Shown here: positions 36,401 to 43,830 of the stretch, piece by piece
Numbering within the stretch: position 1 is the first letter of the stretch
Layout of the letters: each line of letters opens with the position of its first letter
Assembly (NCBI RefSeq): GCF_026151205.1
Contig: NC_087074.1
Location: 15,916,962 to 15,980,961, forward strand
Direction of reading: 5' to 3'
Length of the DNA: 64,000 bases
Source: Bolinopsis microptera
Lineage: Eukaryota; Ctenophora; Tentaculata; Lobata; Bolinopsidae
Made by a program: the position numbers and the translations under genes
The notes under the pieces: model-generated
What the model was told of the DNA's origin: nothing
Databases searched by the model: none
The model's input: only the letters and a program-made list of their open reading frames with translations

Positions 36401-37140
36401 TTTCTGATTTCAACAAAACCCTTGGAGACGGCCCGAGCAGAAACTGTAATCTTATATACACAATATCAGGTTACAGACTGTCTAGATCAGTTCGACCACA
36501 GAGAGAAACAACTCTCTAACATCCAGCTGGAGAATGAGAAGTTAAAACAGATTCTTGCGGAGGAGAGGAGGGCGATGGAGAGACTACTGCCCTCTTTTGC
36601 TGTTGATCAAACACCTGTACCTCGTCTCTCTCTTAACTCTACTCCCCGGGCTCCTTTTAGACAAGGCGACAATTCTAACGTCAGGTTGGTTCAAGGTCTA
36701 ACACGTGTCTAACACGTGTGAAACAAGGGTCTGAATCAGTTTTATTTGCTCCAACCATCAATCAACTTATTTTCGGACAGGCAATGATAGTGCAGTTTAA
36801 ATCCTAAAGTCACATTTTAAAAACTAATTTTTTTGAGCTTCTCTATATTTGTATACTCAACCAACTAATATACTGCCTCAGAGCGACTCAAGACGCCAAC
36901 GCCACGTGGCAGCTGATGAAATCCAAACTGAATGAAAGTCTGAACAGATATCTAGTAGAAGAGGAAATCTCACCCGGCCGAGGGAACATACCTGGGATAC
37001 TGACTCCTGGGCGGATTACTCCTGGTAGAGTGACTCCTGGGCGGATTACTCCTGGCAGGGTGACTCCTTCATCGATCAGGAGAGCAGACCTCAATATCGA
37101 CCCTGACCCTGCTAGAACTTCTGCGGATAGTTTCTTGTGA
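21474..37140 (+). CDS. Long coiled-coil protein, 23 exons, about 992 aa
   Basis: Exons: 21474-21565, 22132-22237, 22422-22496, 22774-22860, 22994-23071, 25693-25809, 26011-26102, 26270-26354, 28782-28905, 29015-29262, 29925-30077, 33418-33618, 33885-33979, 34081-34231, 34436-34549, 34689-34829, 35060-35155, 35327-35421, 35673-35834, 35980-36108, 36225-36288, 36470-36684, 36882-37140. All introns are GT-AG, every junction keeps the frame, and the total is 2,979 bases including the stop. Nearly the whole protein is rich in E, K, Q, L and R with heptad-like spacing (for example EELNQSVNKQEAQ, KEELQEKIYCLESEM, LEEKCEVLCGQVERLK), so a long coiled coil is predicted. The last exon encodes TPGRITPGRVTPGRITPGRV-type repeats, basic and possibly phosphorylated at TP. 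I do not recognise the family; centrosomal, ciliary or cytoskeletal scaffolds look like this. Introns 1, 5, 8 and 11 carry a minisatellite, a satellite plus transposon, a GPCR gene and a LINE. Confidence 0.85.
21666..21955. repeat. 29-bp minisatellite in intron 1 of the coiled-coil gene
   Basis: About ten copies of a 29-base unit containing CTACCGCGCTGTTACC followed by ATGGTTACCACAA. The core GGTAACCATGGTTACC-type sequence is a near palindrome around CCATGG, repeated each unit. One unit carries a variant CTACATACAATGCTG, and the last units are more diverged. All three + strand frames are open across it, which is a repeat artefact. Confidence 0.9.
23235..24171. repeat. 9-bp satellite, consensus TTTAACATA, main block
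   Basis: About 104 tandem copies of a nine-base unit in intron 5 of the coiled-coil gene. The left two thirds contain variants (TTTAACGTA, TTCAACATA, one TTTAATATA). The right third, from about 23820, is almost uniform. The array resumes at 25281 after an inserted transposon. Because nine is a multiple of three, open frames run through both strands; these are not genes. Confidence 0.97.
24172..25280. mobile_element. Non-autonomous DNA transposon with CACAGTG termini
   Basis: Both ends read CACAGTGGGCT inward, followed by the inner inverted motif ATGCTAGCATAGG (about 24187 and the complement at about 25247). It is flanked by a 5-base duplication CATAT (24167-24171 and 25281-25285). Removing the element and one CATAT restores an unbroken TTTAACATA array, which proves insertion into the satellite. 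The 1,109-base interior is AT-rich with no meaningful open frame. Five-base duplications with CAC(A/T).TG ends are typical of the Transib/RAG-like group, whereas hAT makes eight and CACTA two or three. The assignment is inference from ends alone. Confidence 0.85.
25281..25383. repeat. 9-bp satellite, right-hand remainder
   Basis: About eleven more copies of the TTTAACATA unit, all near-identical, forming the continuation of the array on the far side of the transposon. The array ends at CATGCTACATTTC. Confidence 0.95.
26393..26450. repeat. Fragment of a pogo-like palindromic repeat
   Basis: CAGTAAAACCTCAATTTACC followed by ATCCCGATTTACCGCAG resembles the ends of the clearer palindromic element at 52291-52373. 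It is degenerate and sits in intron 8 of the coiled-coil gene. Confidence 0.4.
26965..28065 (+). CDS. Seven-helix receptor (rhodopsin-like, divergent), nested gene, 366 aa
   Basis: A single-exon gene lying wholly inside intron 8 (26355-28781) of the coiled-coil gene, same strand. I start at the ATG at 26965 (MNQSSLKYIP); the frame is open upstream but has no ATG. Seven hydrophobic segments are visible, with landmarks of class A receptors: helix 2 IALSDILRAQ keeps the central aspartate, helix 3 ends VKVVNPFSR in place of DRY, helix 6 carries SVLFFICNTMYAL, and helix 7 ends IYATLYPVIL in place of NPxxY, followed by a basic tail. An N-glycosylation site (NQS) lies at the start. The family transduces extracellular signals to G proteins at the plasma membrane; the ligand is unknown. 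Loss of DRY makes coupling uncertain. Confidence 0.8.
   Translation: MNQSSLKYIPDSDVFVIFKGAFFYLAPLTIPLSVIVMIQNIVIFANYYKDRKKLIPSLFMGIALSDILRAQGELVLSMISILAYTGLVEVTVLYKSLVYYMLTALPGVNWSKVFNLVMTVVITVKVVNPFSRLDNDRVKRVATYFCSAILLLNILDLIVVIVVEFKPSLVNFDAIMHPYLYLYCLLGFVLPGGLTTASLYCLSDMSGCSHLKTESQRALQVDFCGSVAAVFLLGPPILVLVCMIIQVIYLRRSLREEEATLLMPNTSRHVSITVFFTSVLFFICNTMYALAAVGCIIKRNSIKWDKISADIGVMIGFTEFTLPLIYATLYPVILICRKEELRRRYLEYWRRVTFWFRHAETVVLDQ
28066..28781. other. Rest of intron 8 after the nested GPCR
   Basis: AT-rich sequence that probably contains the GPCR 3' UTR (AATAATAAAG near 28266). I see no further gene. Short open frames at 28210-28487 on both strands have no signature. Confidence 0.5.
30139..33364 (+). 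mobile_element. Intact non-LTR retrotransposon (LINE) bracketed by A18 and T18
   Basis: A LINE with one uninterrupted 1,033-residue frame sits in intron 11 of the coiled-coil gene, same strand. A run of 18 A (30139-30156) stands immediately before it and a run of 18 T (33347-33364) lies about 80 bases after the stop codon. I see no clear target-site duplication. A poly-A tail would be expected at the 3' end, so the T run there is odd. The next host exon starts 53 bases beyond the T run, so host splicing still appears possible. Confidence 0.85.
30162..33263 (+). CDS. LINE polyprotein: APE-type endonuclease plus reverse transcriptase, 1,033 aa
   Basis: The N-terminal part is an apurinic-like endonuclease: FATFNIRGLG, ALQETKVTES, VINAYCPHQG, LGDFNSKLG and the terminal SDHRLV histidine motif. 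The middle is a reverse transcriptase: GPDGIPNELI, LRPLTLSNAARKIL, the first catalytic aspartate in GIDMSSAFDTI, GAFQGDCLSGCLF and the catalytic EYADDVDF. The C-terminal part has the LINE-type sequence RRHVRTILNIKYPG and RWRMLGHVLRGP, then GRRGRP. The product would nick chromosomal DNA and copy its RNA into the nick. Every catalytic motif I can check is present and there is no stop, so the copy is young and possibly active. The clade (RTE-like or CR1-like) is unresolved. Confidence 0.95.
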   Translation: MVRSSNVSGGDGGDANSNIFNPKKKSFVSTTIALMISFATFNIRGLGVQQDDSLHSKRELLGLDCEKYNVDICALQETKVTESDSLVLRNGFNLFLFEQLDSRHGGLGFIISPRMMNYVVCWKYISDRVCYVDICIPSRSGTPLRCRVINAYCPHQGLVRKNPVVLDNFYGQLREAKNVPSNVELQFLGDFNSKLGKLSLSDIEQGFGRYMGKYGMGERNENGSRLLDFISENNLFAVNTSFIQPSRRVTSFTGWRKDWSAGRYSKKTLPVYSQIDYILCRNRSKCLLTQSRTYAGTKTFSDHRLVIARINFSNIHLCFKPKQRRVPSYNISELVSNKDMQHKYHLALQGKFSNFVTSNDPNADLQNLMSHIRDAANVSIGPKPKARLKHHSSDDTLKELVEKRHDLRQLLNNNQSLDRTTLRSSINHLTNSIQKRLVEVRSAQADQTYSDITNTNDSRKMFEAVRHLQKSKPPNNSIGVHDENGCLIASDDMKASVVRDYLEKQLTRNEQPLEPFEGLPRALNVPFTGVEIHAATSSLKNGRANGPDGIPNELIKYSNSTVHEHYAGIINSCFETHTFPISIGEATITPLQKPKKPIGPLKNLRPLTLSNAARKILSMATLKRIEEKVNAFTGPWQCAYKRARSCADIVWCQRVLLSVVQRKKWEYHRMGIDMSSAFDTIKRTTILELLKLCGCTEDELRIVRLLLSNTKLRVKVNGVLSAEFLSLLGAFQGDCLSGCLFTLVLAGALNELRWTITISLDRPIPPITIAGLPLDTEYADDVDFNDEEEDNLRAILPQATAILEKWNLFVNEDKTDFTHVYLASTGEVDSDGKLVSGNEAWRKSITLGSVLCSKADIQRRINLGYAAFNNYKKAWSDKLPLNKRLILYNALVVSVLMYNSSCWAVPKIFLEKLDVVHRRHVRTILNIKYPGVISNKNLYKRCNAEPLSDKVARSRWRMLGHVLRGPVDGPAFSSLIFAINTLDLPGRRGRPQSNLFSLIVHDLCKRNIYLNNIFDLHYLRNLSYDKRYWRKLQ

Positions 37141-38541
37141 CCGGGAAAATTGTAGTGGACTCTTTTTATATTCTTTATATCAACTTATCAATAAGCGAAG
37201 TGGGGACTGCTATATTTGAGTTTCTCATATTAAATGTGGCTGCGCCACCAGACTTAGAGGATTAAAATAAAAAAGATAGTGATTTTACTTGTTATCTGAT
37301 ATTTTGACTACAATAAACTCGATGTCTAAATAAGGTAATGAATTTGAGATATATTAAGTTGATAACCAGATTTTAAAGACTATTTATCTTTGTTAGACTA
37401 ATGTTGCATTGGAAGTGAAATATATTCATAATTTTCTTCTGCGATTAATATGACCGTTAAAAATGTTATGTTGTTACCATTTTTATTATTCCTGAATTGT
37501 TGAGTCTGATTTTGTAGTTTTGTTGTTGAACCTGTATCATGTTGTGTCAAACAAAGTAGCCAGCTAGTAATCAAAGAGTGATATGAAGAGTGATATGAAG
37601 AGTGATATGAAGAGTGATACGAAGAGTGATATAATGAAGAGAATCTGCAAATTTTTCTTGACAGATTCATTGATGATTGAACCAATATTAGTTCTACCAT
37701 TGAGCCCCAAGTGGCGTTTTAACTCAATGACCAAACGCAGTGTACAATGTTAGCTGGATATAGTGTAGACTGTAGTACTCTGTGTGTTTATTGTTACGCT
37801 GTGTTCTGTGTGTGCGCTGTGCAATATAAATGTACACATTCCATTCGTTTACAGTTCTTCATTCTTGGCAGATGTCCAAGGGGCAAACATGTCTACACTA
37901 TGTGTGATTAGTCAGATATTCATATTGCAAGATATTAAAAATCTCCAATTTTACTTCCTACTTCTACACTCTCAAACGTCATGAAATTATCATTGCTTTG
38001 TCGTTTATTTTACCAACACGAAACTCAGTCGCGTGTTGTATTTCAAAGTTTTGTCTTTTGTTACTAGTTAGTGAGTTAGTGTGACGGATGTAATGTTTAC
38101 ATCATCCTTTAGTCGCTGCTACTAGCTTCATTTTGTGTGTTGATGAGTTTGATTGAGATAATGAGTTTGGTTGTAGATGACTGTCATTTTGTTGATGTAT
38201 TGCAAAACAGTTTCATCAGAAAAGTCGAGAATCTGGCTCAAAGTGAAAGTGCTGCTTTTTTGAGTTGTTACTTGATAGCCAAAGTCGTGGCAGTAAACTT
38301 TTGAAATTCATCTGATAAAAAAGTGACAAAACGTTAGGGTTAGGTTAAATTCGAACTTGTTTGTGAGATTTAGTCTTCGCAATTTTTTTAAATTCTGTAA
38401 GAAATTTAACGTAATTTGATATGTAATATATTAACAGTGGTACTGATAACAATCTCTGGGTAGTATGTGAGTAGATATCGGTTCAGTACTAGGAGAGTAG
38501 GTGTTCGATTTTGATAAATATTTTTCTGATTTGCACTTATC
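37141..38541. other. Intergenic DNA after the coiled-coil gene
   Basis: The beginning is probably 3' UTR (AATAAAAAAG near 37267). A 12-base tandem repeat, GAAGAGTGATAT in about five copies, lies at about 37580-37633. I see no gene. Upstream exons of the following gene could lie here but no convincing candidate was found. Confidence 0.5.
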
Positions 38542-38556
38542 AGGTATACCCGACCA

Positions 38557-40468
38557 ATGAAGCGAAGTAACGCAGCTGTAAGAATCCCTCCAAACCCCCC
38601 TAACTCCACCAACACCAACTTCAAACCAGTACAGATAGGAGCTCCCTCTGGTGGAGGAGCTTCTTCTTCCCGACCACCTGTTAAACCTAAACGTGGAGTA
38701 ACCAATTCTAATACCGCATCTTTACCAAAAGCTGGTCCCCAAACAAACTCTAAGTTCTTTTGCTCTCAAGGACACACTCTCAGATGTTAAAATCAAGTTT
38801 TCAGAGCCAGACTCAGGTGAACATCAGACAGTAAAACCTCTGGGTGAATGGCAACAACCTGCGCAACAAACATTCCCATTTGCAAGTGTCATGCCCGCAG
38901 ACAAATCACAAGAGCAACCTTTATACGAAAACATTTCTAGAGAAATATGTGAGGAGACAGAGGGAAACTTAGAGTCTGTGTCGACTATTAATATAACTGA
39001 GTTACAGGACGAGGAGGGTACTCTTCAGGAGGAGACGATATCAGGTCACACTAAATTAAGACAATGCGACACATTTGATAACCTTCAAATTGGACCCATT
39101 ATATCAGATCCTTGTTATGAGAATGTTATTCGGAGAAAAGGAACTTATCTCACTCCTGATGAGCTGTTGGAAAGGAGCAAAGAAGCCACCTTCGCACCAG
39201 GTGGGGCTGATAACAGTGCAGAATTAGAACCCCCTCCAGATCTTACCCATGACATGGGGCCGTCAGTAAATACATTTAAGAGCTCGGTATCAGTCTCCGG
39301 ACAACCTTCCTATCCTCCAGCTCCACCTGATGTAGAGGACACTATCTACAGGGACCCCGCATCATTGTTTGACTCCACTGAGCTAGACAGAGTGAGCTTC
39401 AGTTCTGGTCTGCAACTTCCAGCTGTCAGATCAGACCGGTCAAGAAGTACCGGTAATATGTCTGATAACTCCGGTTCCAGAGCCACTACTATTCAGGACT
39501 CTGGCAGTGAAATCTCCTCTACCCGGGGTTCAGAGAGCACTGCTCGTTTTGAGGATTTCGTTTTGTTACGAAGAAACCAAGTAGGAAACAGGGGAGGAGG
39601 AGGAAACAGGGGAGGAGGACGACAACGGGCTGTGTCAGAAATAATCACCAGCGCTGTATCTACAAAGGATAAGCGTGAGTCAGGGTGGTTTGAATCATTT
39701 AGACACTCACTGTTTGGTGGTTCTGACGCCTCGGACGCAGAAAAACAACCAACTAGTAAATTCTACTTAGACAAGGGCGAGGAGGAAGATGACAATTTGT
39801 ACTCATCTCTGGATCTACCACAACACACTTCCTCGAGAGTGAGAAAGAATCTTCCAGAGTCCTTGGTAACAAACCTTACTCCTGCTGTGTTCCAGATCCC
39901 CCAACCTAACCCCAGTGTGTTCTACACGGACCAGGAGGAGCACATTTACAGTTCCTCCGCCACTCTAGGGTCCTTAAGTTACCCGGAGATATCTGTCCAG
40001 AACCCAGGGTACCGGGATCCTCATGTTAGAGCAGCCGAACAGCGGGAGGAAAGTATTCCGGTGAGAACCACCAGGACAACATCCCAGACCTCAGTTATTT
40101 CCACTGATACCTACACCTCTGTACCTGATGTTGCGGTTACTTCAGCAGAGGAGTGTAGGAATATCATTCCTTCAGGACTTGTCGTAAGTGAAAGGGAGGG
40201 AGTCCTGGACTCCAACGCTGAAGTTAGACAAGTATCCGGAGCTATTGAAACCAACACAGGAAGTGCGAACACTAAGAAAACAGTCAGCAGGGTTTCAATG
40301 ATGAGGCAGAAGTTTGAGGAGGATTCTTTGAAAGAACAGGCAGCAGCTTCTGGAGGTACAAATGACTCGGGTAGAAACGTAAGAAAACAAATAGTTTCCA
40401 TGCAATTCTCCAGCAATGTCTTAGAAGTTGACAGCAAAGAGGGTACTAACGGATCAAGAAAACAATGA
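38557..40468 (+). CDS. Disordered tyrosine-motif protein, frame broken once
   Basis: From an ATG at 38557 the frame runs through a proline- and serine-rich stretch (RIPPNPPNST, SSSRPPVKPKRG) to the T4 run at 38758-38761, where it shifts by one base. The next frame, open from 38702, then continues to the stop at 40468. Ignoring one T joins ...NSKFF to ALKDTLSDVKIKF, giving about 636 residues. The protein is low in hydrophobic residues and looks disordered. It carries tyrosine motifs of adaptor type: PLYENIS, DPCYENV, NLYSSLDL, EEHIYSSS; and PAPPDVEDTIYRDP. A glycine/arginine patch lies near 39585-39630. I do not recognise the family. It may be a signalling adaptor or cytoplasmic scaffold; this is inference. 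The ATG-bearing exon is preceded by an acceptor-like TTATCAG at 38535-38541, so more 5' exons are possible. Confidence 0.65.
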
Positions 40469-40702
40469 TCATTGAGCATATTGCTTTTCTACAAACTTAA
40501 CTGAATGTTTTGATAAAGATGATGCATCTATTCTTTGTTTTGGATTTGTTACCATTTACAATTTTTGTCACTGAATTTAATTCCTAACATGAATATTGAC
40601 GAAATTGTAATATTTTTATTCGAATAATATTTATAACCTACACGTTTAAACGCTCAGAAGCTAATTGTTATATCTAATGCATGCATTGTAAAGTTGAATG
40701 AA

Positions 40703-41102
40703 AATCTAAATTTGGACGATTAAAAGTTCTATACGACCACAATCGTAAGCCGCTAGCCGATTAGTCAGTCCTGAATCCTGATCGGCTAGCTTAGCGGTTA
40801 GATCGACTAGAACCATCGAGAAATAAACTCTCCTAAAGTCCAGGTGAAGAAGAGTAGTGAGCACACCTAGATATCTTTGTCTGGATTACCATCACTATTC
40901 AAATCCTAATTTGGACGATTAAATGTTCTATACGACCACAATCGTAAGCCGCTAGCCGATTAGTCAGTCCTGAATCCTGATCGGCTAGCTTAGCGGTTAG
41001 ATCGACTAGAACCATCGAAAATAAACTCTCCTGAAGTCCAGGTGAAGAAGAGCCTAGTGAGCGCACCTAGATATCTTTGTCTGGATTACCATCACTATTC
41101 AG
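40703..41102. repeat. 199-bp unit duplicated in tandem, hairpin in each
   Basis: The segment beginning TTTGGACGATTAAA at 40711 recurs at 40910 with few differences, ending ATCACTATTC both times. Each copy contains an imperfect inverted repeat: AAGCCGCTAGCCGATTAG and its partner CTGATCGGCTAGCTTAGCGG, about ten bases apart. I cannot say whether it is transcribed. Confidence 0.8.
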
Positions 41103-41808
41103 AGACTGCTATATACTATCCTTAGCTAATTTCTCCTCAATCTACCCGGTTTATGAATATTGAATATTGAGTACGTACTTGTTTCATCAATTTCTATAAA
41201 AACGGCGCTTGCTATGGAATTATCCGTTTAAAAGGTACAACTATAAGATTGAATATTCATCACGAGAGAAGTGAACGTTATACATATTCAGTTATATACA
41301 TATATTCAGTTGGTTTATGCCGTTGATTCTTTCAACTCTCTCTTATCCAAGTAATCTAGCCTGACAGCTCATTAGTATTACGATGGTGAACTTATTGTCC
41401 CGAAAGAACTGAGTCTGCTACTTGTATCAAGATTACAGGGAGATTGCTGGGAGATGCTGTATCTTCTCTTGCTCTTCTATTCTAGAAGTCTACTTTTATC
41501 GTGTAAAACTAATTTGGTGGTCCTCTTTTCAGGACCCATTCTTTATGAAATACGTTCACTAGAACGGCCCATGGCACACTTCGAGTATGTTCTAGAAATT
41601 TAGTTAATACTGTCTTATATTTGTGGTAAGCACTAAGCTGCATTACGATAGTTTCTTATTTCCTTCATCATAGATGACTCTTATTAGCATAAAATCAGAA
41701 TTTGCTTAGGAAACTTTTACTATTTTTTAACAAAAAATCTTCTTGAGTGTGCTAAAACCTGGCTAAACCACGTTTTGGTATTTAAAAAAAATTGTACTAT
41801 TCACCTTC
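41103..41808. other. Intergenic DNA before GPCR 2
   Basis: AT-rich, with a local repeat of TATACATATTCAGTT near 41280-41310. No gene recognised; the promoter of the following receptor probably lies here. Confidence 0.45.
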
Positions 41809-42885
41809 ATGAGTTTATATCAAATCTATGTAATATTTTGTGCAGGATTATCAATATCAAACAATATGGATGGGAATGAACAACATTTTAATCAGGCAGC
41901 AGATATAACCTACGGGTTTATCTGTTGTCTCTGCTTCTTTTTTGGGACAGTGGGGAACCTTTCCAGTTTCAGATACTTCTGGTCAAAGAAGAGGGACATT
42001 TCAAACGTCATTTACATGATGATAACAATCAATGACGCAGTAATCAGCCTAACGGTACTCCCGGTAGGAATCTCATTCTTCTTAAACCGAAAACCAGGCA
42101 CTCTATTTGGGAGTGAATATGGCTGTGCAGTGTGGGTGTACGTATGGAATATAGCTGTCACGATCAGCATCTTCCTTGTAATGTGCCTGAGTATAAGCAG
42201 GACAATTTCACTGCTAAGGCCATTTAAACTACAGAAAGTGAGGCACTTCATTGTGGCTGTAGTACTGTGTTGCGTGTTAGTGTTGGTTGTGATGATAGCC
42301 TTCAATAAGCAGAAGGGTATGAAAGTACAGTTCTCCCATCTTAGCGCAAGATGCGACTTTGTTATTGGGCTTTCTGATACACCGACTGAAGGTGCTCTTC
42401 TTGCATTAGAGATTTTTAGAAATTTAACCTACGTGGCTCCGACTTTTGTTGTGGCAACCAGTTGTGCCATTTCAGCCATTTTACTGACGAGAAAAAAGGA
42501 ACACGTGGAGCAAAAAGACCTTCAACGGTCAAGGAACAGAGCGACGGTAACCATCCTACTGTTCGCTGTGCTCTACGGAGTCTGCAACATTCCCAAGGCT
42601 GTTGATTTCACCTTGGCAACATACTCGAGGCACACTGACAAAATCATGTGGTATTTTCAGTTGTACCAGTTTGGTACCCAATACTACTACTACAACGCAA
42701 TGCACACTTTACTCATAGCTGCAAACTCAGCTGCTAACCCAATCATCTACTTCTGGAGAATGCCTCCTCTAAGAGAAGGTACTCTGTCAAGCATCAGGAA
42801 GTCATTGAGACAAAACAAGGTCCAACCAGAGGTGGAAGTCTGTCAAAACAGAGTCGTTCAGAACAACCAACAGTCACGACTATAG
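41809..42885 (+). CDS. Rhodopsin-like GPCR, 358 aa (or 339 aa from the second ATG)
   Basis: A single-exon class A receptor. Two in-frame starts are possible, 41809 and 41866 (MDGNEQHFNQ). The second leaves a normal short extracellular N-terminus, and the sequence between them resembles a splice acceptor (TTTTGTGCAG). Helix 1 has GTVGNLSS with the conserved asparagine; helix 2 INDAVISLTVLP the aspartate; helix 3 begins YGCAVWVYVW with the disulphide cysteine (partner in SARCDF) and ends SISRT in place of DRY; helix 6 lacks CWxP (LLFAVLYGVC); helix 7 has the full NPIIYFW motif. The tail is short and basic. The family signals through G proteins at the plasma membrane; the ligand is unknown. The adjacent Ig-receptor gene converges on it. 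Confidence 0.88.
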   Translation: MSLYQIYVIFCAGLSISNNMDGNEQHFNQAADITYGFICCLCFFFGTVGNLSSFRYFWSKKRDISNVIYMMITINDAVISLTVLPVGISFFLNRKPGTLFGSEYGCAVWVYVWNIAVTISIFLVMCLSISRTISLLRPFKLQKVRHFIVAVVLCCVLVLVVMIAFNKQKGMKVQFSHLSARCDFVIGLSDTPTEGALLALEIFRNLTYVAPTFVVATSCAISAILLTRKKEHVEQKDLQRSRNRATVTILLFAVLYGVCNIPKAVDFTLATYSRHTDKIMWYFQLYQFGTQYYYYNAMHTLLIAANSAANPIIYFWRMPPLREGTLSSIRKSLRQNKVQPEVEVCQNRVVQNNQQSRL

Positions 42886-43830
42886 AGACCGCAAAAATAT
42901 CATTGAAGAAAAGGACGGAACTGATTGAGGTGAATCCGATCATTCTAAAGTAGATAATTGTAATATTCAAATAAGATTAAGAATAAGATGGCATCAGGAT
43001 ACGAGTTTCCTACAAAACAAGGAAGCATATTCTGTGTCTGGAAGAAGTTGACATTATTAATGGAACAACACACATCGTTATGTAAGTATAACATGGCACA
43101 TTTACTACCGTTCAATGGTCTGCGATTTACATTTGAACTTTTGAATGTTTAGCGTAAGTTATTATGAGTCATGAGACTGTAGCTGTATTTATCTTTGCTG
43201 AATTATTTCATCGAATATAGTATTTCTTTTTGTAATATAGAAATAATTTTCCGTAATTTAGATTGAGTAGAAGTCACGATGAGAAAATATAATTTAAAAT
43301 TTGAGTAAAATAAAGACCCACCGTTCACAAGGGAGTTAAATAATAGGGGTCAAAGAAGGACTAAGATTGGTTTTTTTTATCATAAGCTTTCTTTCTCAAA
43401 CTCTCGTACAACCGACAAATAAATAATACAAAAATTAAATATCTGGTACAACCACGGAATTCCGATTCGTACTCATCACTACTCAATTTGAACTCCAGTT
43501 AGGAAAAAGGTTCGCACGGAATCCCGGCACACTGAATTCCGAAGCGGCAAATGGACTTCCGACACGGGAGCAGATTTTTAATTTAAAAATCTCGGTCATC
43601 GCTATGTAACTATTATAAATAACTAAATTAAAAACGGGTTTACAAAAGAAATTAATGTTCCCAATTATATCTAGGTACATAAATATAATCATCATCACTT
43701 AGACTCAGTTCATAGATTTTAATTTATTTATTGTAACATATTCATGGTATCTCAAATGAAAGTAATAAAAAACCCATTTTCAAATAAAAAACAAAAATCA
43801 AAATAACTCCTATAACTATCTTAACATGTC
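42886..43830. other. Convergent 3' flanks of GPCR 2 and the Ig receptor
   Basis: Probably both 3' UTRs. AATAAAG at about 43307 could serve the + strand gene and TTTATTGTAAC near 43726 (AATAAA on the - strand) the other. No additional gene found. Confidence 0.5.
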
